Shown piece by piece: positions 15,090 to 23,223 of a stretch of 64,000 nt of DNA. Numbering within the stretch: position 1 is the first letter of the stretch; every line of letters starts with the position of its first letter. The DNA is taken from positions 1 to 64,000 of the forward strand of contig NZ_JAUDRZ010000030.1 of the NCBI RefSeq assembly GCF_030380735.1, written 5' to 3'. A model generated the notes under the pieces. That model ran no database searches. It worked only from the letters and a program-made list of their open reading frames with translations, and had not been told where the DNA came from. Source of the stretch: Rhizobium sp. S152 (GTDB lineage: Bacteria; Pseudomonadota; Alphaproteobacteria; Rhizobiales; Rhizobiaceae). The position numbers and the translations under genes are program-made.

Positions 15090-16226
15090 ATGCTTTTCTG
15101 GATTATAGTGGCCGTCATGACGGCTGTCGTGGCCGCCATTCTGCTTTACCCGCTTCTGCGCGGCGCGAGGCAGGCCGATACCTCCCGCGCCGGCGAAGCC
15201 GCCGTCTATCGCGATCAATTGCGTGAACTCGATCGTGATCTTGCCGGCGGCCTGATTACCGCCGAACAGGCGGACTATGCCCGGGCCGAGATAGGCCGGC
15301 GCCTGATCGCCGTATCCGCGCCCGAGGCAGTAGCCGATCGCAAGGTCACCAAGGGCCATAGGCTGACCGAAGCCTTCATCCTGATCCTGCTGCCGATCAT
15401 CGGTCTCTGTCTCTACACCATGTCGGGCAGACCGGATCTTCCCTCGCAGCCACTGGCCGCGCGGCTGGCCAATCCCGGCAACGACATGGCCGTGCTTGTG
15501 GTCAAGGCGGAGCAGCATCTCGCCGACAATCCTGACGACGGCAAGGGCTGGGACGTGCTGGCGCCGATCTATTTCCGCTCCGAGCGCCTGCCGGAAGCCG
15601 AAGCCGCCTATCGCAACGCTATCCGTCTTCTCGGTGCCAACGCGGCGCGCCTCGACGGACTGGCCGAGACGCTGATGGCAGCATCCGGCGGTATCGTCAC
15701 CGAAGACGCCCGCAAGGTGCTGGAACAGGCGCTGCAGTTGGAGCCGGACAATCCGCGTGCCAGCTTCTATCTGGCGCTCGGGCTGGAGCAGACGGGCAAG
15801 GCAGACGAGGCCCGCGCGGCCTTCGAGACGATCGCCAGACAATCGCCCGCCGATGCGCCGTGGCTGCCGCTGGTGAACGAGCATATCGCCAAGAATGGTG
15901 GTACCGTGGCGGATGCTGGCGCGCGGACGCTCGGCGGTCCCACCACGGCCGACGTGGCCGCCGCCGAAAACATGAACGCTGGCGATCGGCAGCAGATGAT
16001 CCGCGGCATGGTCGATAGTCTCGATGCCAAGCTCAAGGATGATCCGAACAATCTGGAAGGATGGCTGCGGCTCGTGCGTTCCTACAGCGTTATCAACGAA
16101 AAGGATCGCGCTGCCGACGCCCTGAAGCGCGGTCTCGCGGCGTTCCCGGCAAGCGGGGAACAGGGCAAGCAGCTTGTCGCGCTCGGGCGCGAACTTGGCA
16201 TCGACACAGAAGGAACGGCGCAATGA
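15090..16226 (+). CDS. ccmI: CcmI/CycH, cytochrome c maturation TPR protein
   Basis: This 378-residue protein has an N-terminal transmembrane helix (residues 2-20), a short cytoplasmic loop with RDQLRELDRDLAGGLI, a second helix (EAFILILLPIIGLCLYTM, about 90-110), and a periplasmic TPR region (AWDVLAPIYFRSERLPEAEAAYRNA onward). CcmI chaperones apocytochrome c to the heme ligation complex. The layout and the following ccmE, ccmF and ccmH define the rhizobial cycHJKL operon. The stop overlaps ccmE by 4 bp. Confidence 0.92.
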   Translation: MLFWIIVAVMTAVVAAILLYPLLRGARQADTSRAGEAAVYRDQLRELDRDLAGGLITAEQADYARAEIGRRLIAVSAPEAVADRKVTKGHRLTEAFILILLPIIGLCLYTMSGRPDLPSQPLAARLANPGNDMAVLVVKAEQHLADNPDDGKGWDVLAPIYFRSERLPEAEAAYRNAIRLLGANAARLDGLAETLMAASGGIVTEDARKVLEQALQLEPDNPRASFYLALGLEQTGKADEARAAFETIARQSPADAPWLPLVNEHIAKNGGTVADAGARTLGGPTTADVAAAENMNAGDRQQMIRGMVDSLDAKLKDDPNNLEGWLRLVRSYSVINEKDRAADALKRGLAAFPASGEQGKQLVALGRELGIDTEGTAQ

Positions 16227-16675
16227 CGCGCAAACAGAAGCGTCTGGCGGTCATCGCGGGCGGCATGGGCTTCATCCTCGTGGCCGTTCTCCTGGTGATG
16301 TTCGCATTCAGCCGGTCGGTGGCCTACTTTTACATGCCGGCTGACCTCGCCAACAACCCCGTGCCACCTGGCACCCGCATCCGCCTGGGCGGTCTCGTCG
16401 GAGAGGGAAGCGTCGTGCGCGGCGTCGGCTCCACGGTGCAGTTCGCGGTGACGGATGCCACCGGTGAATCGGTGCAGGTGCGCTACACCGGCATCTTGCC
16501 GGATCTGTTCCGCGAGGGGCAGGGCGTGGTCACCGAGGGGCGCTTCGAAACTGGCAGCGATACCTTCACCGCCGATACGGTGCTGGCGAAACATGACGAG
16601 AAATACATGCCCAAGGACGTCGCCGACAGGCTGAAGGCTCAGGGGCTCTGGAAGGAAGGCGAGGGCGCGAAATGA
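16223..16675 (+). CDS. ccmE: CcmE/CycJ, periplasmic heme chaperone
   Basis: The 150-residue protein is anchored by one N-terminal helix (about residues 11-30) and has the OB-fold pattern RLGGLVGEGSVVR..., VQVRYTGILPDLFREGQGVV. The heme-binding histidine is His124 in LAKHDEKYMP, with the following tyrosine also conserved. CcmE accepts heme covalently and hands it to the CcmF/CcmH ligase. It overlaps ccmI and ccmF by ATGA/ATGATT junctions, showing translational coupling. Confidence 0.93.
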   Translation: MTRKQKRLAVIAGGMGFILVAVLLVMFAFSRSVAYFYMPADLANNPVPPGTRIRLGGLVGEGSVVRGVGSTVQFAVTDATGESVQVRYTGILPDLFREGQGVVTEGRFETGSDTFTADTVLAKHDEKYMPKDVADRLKAQGLWKEGEGAK

Positions 16676-18663
16676 TTATCGAGCTTGGCCACTACGCTCT
16701 GGTGCTGGCGCTGGCAACGGCGATCATCGTCTCATTCGTCCCGGCCATCGGTGCCGCGCGCCGCGACCAGGCGATGATGGATATCGGCCCGCTCGGCTCG
16801 GTACTGCTGTTCGCGCTGGTGGCGTTTTCCTTTGGCGTGCTGACCTACGCCCATGTCGTGTCGGATTTCTCCGTGCAGAACGTCTGGGAGAATTCGCACT
16901 CGCTGGTGCCGCTGCTCTATAAATATTCCGGCGTCTGGGGCAATCACGAGGGATCGATGATGCTCTGGCTGCTGATCCTGGCGCTGTTCAGCGCGTTGGT
17001 GGCGATCTTCGGGCGCAATCTGCCGGATACGCTGAAGGCCAACGTGCTCTCCGTGCAGGCCTGGATTTCCGTTGCCTTCATCTTCTTCATCCTGTTGACC
17101 TCCAACCCCTTCGCGCGCCTCTATCCGGCTCCGGCAGAGGGCAAGGATCTCAATCCCGTGCTGCAGGATGTCGGTCTCGCCATCCATCCGCCGCTTCTCT
17201 ATCTCGGCTATGTCGGCTTCTCCGTCTGCTTCTCCTTCGCGGTCGCCGCGCTTCTGGAAGGCCGCATCGATGCCGCCTGGGCGCGCTGGGTGCGTCCCTG
17301 GACGCTCGCCGCCTGGACGTTCCTGACACTCGGCATCGCCATGGGCTCCTATTGGGCCTATTACGAACTCGGCTGGGGCGGCTGGTGGTTCTGGGATCCG
17401 GTCGAAAACGCATCCTTCATGCCATGGCTTGCCGGAACGGCGCTCCTGCATTCGGCGCTGGTGATGGAAAAGCGCGAGGCGCTGAAGATCTGGACCGTGC
17501 TCTTGGCGATCCTGACCTTCTCGCTGTCGCTGATGGGCACCTTCCTCGTCCGCTCAGGCGTCCTCACTTCGGTGCACGCCTTCGCCAGCGACCCGACGCG
17601 CGGTATCTTCATCCTTTGCATCCTGCTGATCTTCATCGGCGGCGCGCTGTCGCTCTTCGCCTTCCGCGCGCCGCTGCTGACGGCTGGCGGCCTGTTCGCG
17701 CCTATCTCGCGGGAAGGTGCGCTCGTCGTCAACAACCTCATCCTCACCGTCGCCTGCGGCACGGTGCTGACGGGAACGCTCTATCCGCTGCTCTTGGAAA
17801 CGTTGACTGGCGACAAGATTTCCGTCGGCCCGCCCTTCTTCAACATGACCTTCGGCCTGTTGATGGCACCGCTCCTCGTCATCGTTCCCTTCGGGCCGAT
17901 GCTCGCCTGGAAACGCGGGGATATGCTGGGCGCGCTGCAGCGCCTCTATGTCGCCGCCGGCCTCGCCTTCGTGGCGGCGCTCGTGTTCTTCTATGCCGAG
18001 CATGGCGGTCCGGTCCTCTCCGTCCTCGGTCTTGCGGCCGGTCTATTCCTGGTCTTCGGCGCTGTTGCCGATCTTTGGTATCGTGCCGGCGTCGGCAAGG
18101 TCGCGCCTGGCATTGCGTGGCGCCGGCTGAGAGGCCTGCCACGCTCCGCCTTCGGTACGGCACTCGCCCATGCGGGCCTCGGCATTTCCGTGCTCGGCAT
18201 CGTCGCCGTCTCGACCTTCCAGACCGAACACGTCACTGAAATGAAGCAGGGCCAGACGGTCGAGGCCGGCGGCTATAGCCTGCGCTTCGACGGCATGAAG
18301 CCTGCCAAGGGTCCGAACTACACAGAGGAGCGCGGCCATTTCACGATCGCGCGCGGCGGTGTCGAGGTTGCCGATGTGTGGTCGTCGAAGCGCATCTATG
18401 TGGCGCAACGGATGCCGACCACCGAAGCCGGCATTCTGACTTTCGGGCTGAGTCAGCTCTACGTTTCCCTCGGCGACGCCACCGAGAATGGCGGCATGGT
18501 CGTCAGAATCTGGTGGAAGCCGTTCATCCTGTGCATCTGGGGCGGGGCGCTGGTCATGGGCCTGGGCGGTTTCGTGTCGCTCAGCGATCGCCGCCTGCGC
18601 GTCGGCGCGCCGAACCGCAGGAAAAAGGCCGTGGCCGCTGGCGCCATGGAGCCGGCGGAATGA
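16672..18663 (+). CDS. ccmF: CcmF/CycK, heme lyase membrane subunit
   Basis: This 663-residue polytopic protein carries the WWD-type heme-handling motif WGGWWFWDPVENASFMPWL (residues about 236-254) and conserved membrane histidines such as in IHPPLLYLGYVG. It ligates heme to apocytochromes c in the inner membrane. Length is normal for the family. The gene overlaps ccmH by 4 bp. Confidence 0.95.
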   Translation: MIIELGHYALVLALATAIIVSFVPAIGAARRDQAMMDIGPLGSVLLFALVAFSFGVLTYAHVVSDFSVQNVWENSHSLVPLLYKYSGVWGNHEGSMMLWLLILALFSALVAIFGRNLPDTLKANVLSVQAWISVAFIFFILLTSNPFARLYPAPAEGKDLNPVLQDVGLAIHPPLLYLGYVGFSVCFSFAVAALLEGRIDAAWARWVRPWTLAAWTFLTLGIAMGSYWAYYELGWGGWWFWDPVENASFMPWLAGTALLHSALVMEKREALKIWTVLLAILTFSLSLMGTFLVRSGVLTSVHAFASDPTRGIFILCILLIFIGGALSLFAFRAPLLTAGGLFAPISREGALVVNNLILTVACGTVLTGTLYPLLLETLTGDKISVGPPFFNMTFGLLMAPLLVIVPFGPMLAWKRGDMLGALQRLYVAAGLAFVAALVFFYAEHGGPVLSVLGLAAGLFLVFGAVADLWYRAGVGKVAPGIAWRRLRGLPRSAFGTALAHAGLGISVLGIVAVSTFQTEHVTEMKQGQTVEAGGYSLRFDGMKPAKGPNYTEERGHFTIARGGVEVADVWSSKRIYVAQRMPTTEAGILTFGLSQLYVSLGDATENGGMVVRIWWKPFILCIWGGALVMGLGGFVSLSDRRLRVGAPNRRKKAVAAGAMEPAE

Positions 18664-19115
18664 TCGCCCGGCTTCTGCTTCTCGTGGGGCTGCTGCTTTC
18701 AGCGGCTCCGGCCTTCGCCGTCAACCCGGACGAGGTTCTAGCCGATCCCGCGCTCGAAGCGCGCGCCCGCGCAATTTCCGCTGAACTGCGCTGCATGGTC
18801 TGCCAGAACCAGTCGATCGACGATTCCAACGCCGAACTGGCCAAGGACCTGCGGCTTCTCGTGCGCAAGCGCCTGACCGATGGTGATAGCGACCAGCAGG
18901 TTATGAGCTACATCGTCTCGCGCTATGGCGAGTTCGTGCTGTTGAAGCCGCGCTTTGAAATGAAGACCGTTCTTCTTTGGGGCGCGCCCGTCCTGCTGAT
19001 CCTTGCCGGCGGTCTTTCGCTTGCAGTCTTTGCCCGGCGCCGGGCCGGAAAGCCGACTGGATCCAGCCTGACCGCGGATGAACAGGCCCGCCTGAACGAA
19101 CTTCTGGACCAATAA
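18660..19115 (+). CDS. ccmH: CcmH/CycL, thiol-reducing cytochrome c maturation subunit
   Basis: The 151-residue protein has a cleavable signal peptide (to about residue 20), the redox motif LRCMVCQNQSI (Cys45 and Cys48), and a C-terminal membrane anchor (LLWGAPVLLILAGGLSLAVFA). It keeps the CXXCH motif of apocytochromes reduced for heme ligation. It closes the operon; degP follows after about 190 bp with probably its own promoter. Confidence 0.94.
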   Translation: MIARLLLLVGLLLSAAPAFAVNPDEVLADPALEARARAISAELRCMVCQNQSIDDSNAELAKDLRLLVRKRLTDGDSDQQVMSYIVSRYGEFVLLKPRFEMKTVLLWGAPVLLILAGGLSLAVFARRRAGKPTGSSLTADEQARLNELLDQ

Positions 19116-19309
19116 TTTCAATTGTTTAGGCTGGCCGTGTGCGAGATCGGCGCGGCCTTCTGCGCGTATTCGCAAGAACTTGCCGACATTACCGATTTTT
19201 CATCGCCCGGACAGTTCGCAGTAAGGTGCTCCACCCTATATCTGTATTCAACAACACCGGCTCCGGTGGTTGCCGACCCTGTAGAATGCAGACAACAAAG
19301 GTGCGTACC

Positions 19310-20884
19310 ATGCTGAAGAACATCAAGGCTCCGTCGCTCAATACCATGCTGAAGGCCTCGACCGTTGCCGGTCTTGCTGCCGCGGTGCTGGCGACTGGCA
19401 TTCCCCTCGAAATCACCCGTTCCTATGCCGAAGCCGTCAAGGTCCAGTCCCCGTCCGTCCCGAGCTTCGCGAACGTCGTCGATGCCGTGTCGCCGGCCGT
19501 CGTCTCGGTCCGTGTCGAAAACCGCATCAATCCTGTTTCCAACGATGACGGAAACGGCTTTTCCTTCGATTTTGGCGGTCGTGACCTGGACAACATTCCC
19601 GACGCACTGAAGCCTTTCTTCCGCCAGTTCGGCGAGCAAGGCCCGAACGGTCCGGACGCCCGCCGTGGCCCTCCCGGCAAGCACTTCGGACCGCATGACG
19701 GCAAGGGTCGCCTGCGTCCGGTTGCCCAGGGCTCCGGCTTCTTCATCTCCGAAGACGGTTACATCGTCACCAACAACCACGTCGTCTCCGATGGCGCCGC
19801 CTTCGTCGCTGTCATGAATGACGGCACCGAACTCGATGCCAAGCTTATCGGCAAGGATCCGCGCACCGACCTCGCCGTACTGAAGGTCGACGGCAAGGGC
19901 AAAAAGTTCACCTACGTAAACTGGGCCGATGACAACAATGTCCGCGTCGGTGACTGGGTCGTTGCCGTTGGCAACCCCTTCGGTCTCGGCGGCACGGTGA
20001 CGGCGGGTATCGTCTCTGCTCGTGGTCGTGACATCGGCTCCGGTCCCTACGACGACTATCTCCAGGTGGACGCGGCCGTGAACCGCGGCAACTCCGGTGG
20101 TCCGAGCTTCAATCTCAATGGCGAAGTCGTCGGCATTAACACAGCGATCTTCTCCCAGTCGGGTGGCAATGTCGGTATTGCGTTCGCCATTCCGGCCTCG
20201 ACCGCCAAGGACGTGGTCGCCGACCTGATGAAGGACGGCCAGGTATCTCGCGGCTATCTCGGTGTGCAGATCCAGCCTGTCACCAAGGATATCGCCGACT
20301 CGCTCGGTCTCTCCGAGGCAAACGGCGCGCTTGTCGTCTCAGCGCAGGCCGGCACACCCGGCGAAAAGGCCGGCATGAAGGCTGGCGACGTCGTCACTGC
20401 CGTCAATGGCGAGACCGTCAAGGATGCCCGTGATCTCAGCCGCCGCATCGGTGCAATGACGCCGGGCAAGAAGGTCGAGCTGTCTGTCTGGCGCTCCGGC
20501 AAGTCGCAGCCGCTGACAGTCGAACTCGGCACTCTTCCGGCCGAGCAGAAGGACGCCTCGGTTGACGATGGCGATCAGGCACCAGAAACACAGGCGCCCG
20601 CTTCCGAAAAGGCGCTTGCCGACCTCGGCCTCAGCGTCGGTCCGGCCGACGATGGCAAGGGCCTGCAGATCACCGGCATCGACCCGAACTCCGATGCCGC
20701 CGACAAGGGCATCAAGGAAGGCGAGAAGATCACCTCGGTCAACAACCAGGATGTCACCTCGGCCGATGATGTCGTCAAGGTTCTGAACCAGGCGAAGAAG
20801 GATGGCCGCACCCGCGCGCTCTTCCAGATCCAGTCCAAGGAAGGCAGCCGCTTCGTTGCCCTCCCGATCAATGATCAGGGCTAA
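19310..20884 (+). CDS. degP: DegP/HtrA periplasmic serine protease
   Basis: This 524-residue HtrA protease has a signal segment (about residues 14-32). The catalytic triad is His157 (TNNHVV), Asp187 (DPRTDLAVL) and Ser262 (GNSGGPSF). Two PDZ domains follow (about 300-390, starting near GYLGVQIQPV, and about 430-520). It degrades or refolds damaged periplasmic proteins. The ATG at 19310 has AAAGGTG seven bases upstream; an in-frame ATG at 19286 is an alternative. Location between cycHJKL and a two-component pair matches S. meliloti degP1. Confidence 0.93.
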   Translation: MLKNIKAPSLNTMLKASTVAGLAAAVLATGIPLEITRSYAEAVKVQSPSVPSFANVVDAVSPAVVSVRVENRINPVSNDDGNGFSFDFGGRDLDNIPDALKPFFRQFGEQGPNGPDARRGPPGKHFGPHDGKGRLRPVAQGSGFFISEDGYIVTNNHVVSDGAAFVAVMNDGTELDAKLIGKDPRTDLAVLKVDGKGKKFTYVNWADDNNVRVGDWVVAVGNPFGLGGTVTAGIVSARGRDIGSGPYDDYLQVDAAVNRGNSGGPSFNLNGEVVGINTAIFSQSGGNVGIAFAIPASTAKDVVADLMKDGQVSRGYLGVQIQPVTKDIADSLGLSEANGALVVSAQAGTPGEKAGMKAGDVVTAVNGETVKDARDLSRRIGAMTPGKKVELSVWRSGKSQPLTVELGTLPAEQKDASVDDGDQAPETQAPASEKALADLGLSVGPADDGKGLQITGIDPNSDAADKGIKEGEKITSVNNQDVTSADDVVKVLNQAKKDGRTRALFQIQSKEGSRFVALPINDQG

Positions 20885-20964
20885 TTCCGCCCAGCTCTGA
20901 TCAAGACGGGAGCCGCGCTCACAAGGCGCGGCTCCCTTCCGTCAATGGATGGTGAGTGACCGCA

Positions 20965-21711
20965 ATGACCTCTGCACAACAGGAAGACGCTTTGAGCCTT
21001 GCCGAAACGCAACCGGTAGGTAATGTCGGCCGCATGAAGATTCTGATCATCGAAGACGATTTGGAGGCCGCGGTCTATCTCACCAAGGCATTCCGTGAAG
21101 CCGGCATCGTGGCCGACCACGCCAGCGATGGCGAAAGCGGGCTGTTCATGGGCTCGGAGAACACTTACGACGTCATCGTCATCGACCGCATGCTGCCGCG
21201 CCGCGATGGTCTTTCCGTCATCAGCGAGCTGCGCCGCAAGGGCATTCATACTCCCGTCCTCATCCTCTCCGCCCTCGGTCAGGTCGATGACCGCGTGACC
21301 GGTCTGCGCGCCGGCGGCGACGACTATCTGCCGAAGCCCTATGCCTTCAGCGAACTTTTGGCCCGCGTCGAGGTGCTCGGCCGCCGCAAGGGGACTCCCG
21401 ATCAGGACGTCGTCTATCGTGTTGGTGACCTCGAACTCGACCGTCTCGCGCACGAGGTCCGCCGAGGCGGACGCGATATTCCGTTGCAGCCGCGCGAATT
21501 CCGCCTGCTGGAATATCTGATGAAGAACGCCGGACAGGTCGTGACCCGGACGATGCTGCTCGAAAATGTCTGGGACTATCACTTCGATCCCCAGACCAAT
21601 GTCATCGACGTCCACGTCTCGCGGTTGCGCTCGAAGATCGAGAAGGACTTCAGCCAGCCGTTGCTGAAGACGATCCGCGGCGCTGGCTACATGATCAAGG
21701 ACGAGGGATGA
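20965..21711 (+). CDS. OmpR-family response regulator
   Basis: The receiver domain starts at MKILIIEDDLEAAVYL and has its phospho-acceptor at Asp51 counted from that methionine. The switch region is GGDDYLPKPYAFSELLARVE. A winged-helix effector (LQPREFRLLEYLMKNAGQVV, SRLRSKIEKDFSQPLLKTIRGAGYM) follows. Starts at 20956 (GTG), 20965 (ATG) or 21034 (ATG, classical N-terminus) are all possible and none has a strong ribosome-binding site. The gene is coupled by ATGA to the following kinase. Position after degP suggests envelope-stress sensing, which is inference. Confidence 0.88.
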   Translation: MTSAQQEDALSLAETQPVGNVGRMKILIIEDDLEAAVYLTKAFREAGIVADHASDGESGLFMGSENTYDVIVIDRMLPRRDGLSVISELRRKGIHTPVLILSALGQVDDRVTGLRAGGDDYLPKPYAFSELLARVEVLGRRKGTPDQDVVYRVGDLELDRLAHEVRRGGRDIPLQPREFRLLEYLMKNAGQVVTRTMLLENVWDYHFDPQTNVIDVHVSRLRSKIEKDFSQPLLKTIRGAGYMIKDEG

Positions 21712-23111
21712 ACCGTTTCTGGTTGCTGTGGAAGTCCACGGCGGTCCGTCTTTCGGCACTCTACATCCTGCTCTTCGCGATCTGCGCGGCCGTGCTCGTC
21801 TTCTACGTGACGGCCATGTCCGAACGTCTCCTCACCAGCCAGATCCACGAGGCCGTGCAGCAGGAGGTTGATCAGGTGCAGCGCGCCTATGACGCCGGCG
21901 GCATGAACCTGCTTCTGCGCACGATGGAGCGCCGCGCCCGCCAGCCGGGTGCCAATCTCTACATCATCGCCGCCCCCTCCGGCGATATCCTCGCGGGCAA
22001 CGTCGCCTCGGTACAGCCGGGCGTTCTGGAGGAAGAAGGCTGGACATCCATGCCCTTCCGCTACCAGCGCTATTCGGAGAGCGGGCGCGACAAGCCGCAT
22101 ATGGCGGTGGCCAACATCTTCGTCCTCGACAACGGCCTGCGCCTGCTGATCGGCCGCGACCTTGGCGAGCCCGAGGCGTTTCGCGTGCTGGTGCGGCAGG
22201 CGCTGATGATTGCCCTGGCGATCATGGGCCTCGGCGCCGTGATCATCTGGTTCGGCATCGGCCGCAATGCGCTGAAGCGCATCGACCGCATGTCGGCGGC
22301 GAGCAAGAAGATCATGGCCGGCGATCTCTCGCAGCGCCTGCCGGTTGTCGGTTCCGGCGACGAGTTTGATCGCCTCTCCACCTCGCTGAACGCCATGCTC
22401 GACCGCATCGAGAAGCTGAACGAGGGCCTGCGGCAGGTGTCAGACAACATCGCGCATGATCTGAAGACGCCGCTCACGCGCCTGCGCAACAAGGCGGCCG
22501 ACGCGATCGATACGCCGGATGCGGAAACCCGCCGCGTCGCGCTGGAGGGGATTATTTCCGAATCAGACCAGCTGATCCGCACTTTCAACGCGCTTCTGAT
22601 GATCTCTCGCGTCGAGGCAGGATCGGTGGCGGCCGAGATGTCGATGGTCGATCTCTCCGCGATCGTCGCCGATAGCGCCGAGCTTTATGAGCCCGTTGCG
22701 GAGGAAGCCGCGCTCGAGCTGTCCTCGGCAATCGAGCCATCGATCGAGGTTCAGGGCAATCGCGAACTGATCGGCCAGGCGATCTTCAACCTGATCGACA
22801 ACGCCATCAAGTATTCGTCCGGCATAGAGGGCGGCAAGGGCATCTCGATCGGGTTGACGAGACGCCCTGACGGCATCTGCCTCTCGGTCGCGGATCACGG
22901 TCCGGGCATCCCGGCCGAAAAGCGCGAGGACGTGCTGAAGCGCTTCTATCGTCTCGACGAAAGCCGTTCAAAGCCCGGAACCGGTCTGGGCCTATCACTC
23001 GTTGAAGCCGTCATGGAACTGCATGGCGGCCGGTTGGAGCTTTCCGACAGCGAGCCGGATAACACCGAAAACCGCGGCCTGACGGTCAGCATGATCTTCC
23101 CGGTGAAGTGA
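21708..23111 (+). CDS. Sensor histidine kinase with HAMP domain
   Basis: The 467-residue kinase has a first membrane helix (about 15-35), a periplasmic loop to about 165, a second helix (about 166-184) and a HAMP domain (RIDRMSAASKKIMAGDLSQRLPV). The phosphoacceptor motif is NIAHDLKTPLTRLRNKA with His250. The ATPase domain has FNLIDNAIKYS, ADHGPGIPAEKRE and GTGLGLSLVEA. It overlaps the response regulator stop by 4 bp and is its evident partner. Confidence 0.9.
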   Translation: MNRFWLLWKSTAVRLSALYILLFAICAAVLVFYVTAMSERLLTSQIHEAVQQEVDQVQRAYDAGGMNLLLRTMERRARQPGANLYIIAAPSGDILAGNVASVQPGVLEEEGWTSMPFRYQRYSESGRDKPHMAVANIFVLDNGLRLLIGRDLGEPEAFRVLVRQALMIALAIMGLGAVIIWFGIGRNALKRIDRMSAASKKIMAGDLSQRLPVVGSGDEFDRLSTSLNAMLDRIEKLNEGLRQVSDNIAHDLKTPLTRLRNKAADAIDTPDAETRRVALEGIISESDQLIRTFNALLMISRVEAGSVAAEMSMVDLSAIVADSAELYEPVAEEAALELSSAIEPSIEVQGNRELIGQAIFNLIDNAIKYSSGIEGGKGISIGLTRRPDGICLSVADHGPGIPAEKREDVLKRFYRLDESRSKPGTGLGLSLVEAVMELHGGRLELSDSEPDNTENRGLTVSMIFPVK

Positions 23112-23162
23112 GCCGCGACAATTGGCTGTTGGCCATTACCCTCCCAGACCCTAACTTACACG

Positions 23163-23199
23163 GAAGCAGCCGGAGCGATGATTCTTCCCCGGCTGCTTC
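23163..23199 (+). promoter_or_regulatory. Perfect 11-bp hairpin between the kinase gene and glnE
   Basis: GAAGCAGCCGG (23163-23173) pairs perfectly with CCGGCTGCTTC (23189-23199). No T run follows on the plus strand. It may end the two-component operon in a rho-dependent way, or sit in the glnE leader, whose start is 25 bp downstream. Confidence 0.5.
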
Positions 23200-23223
23200 G
23201 CTGCTGGTTGCCGGGGAGGGCGC

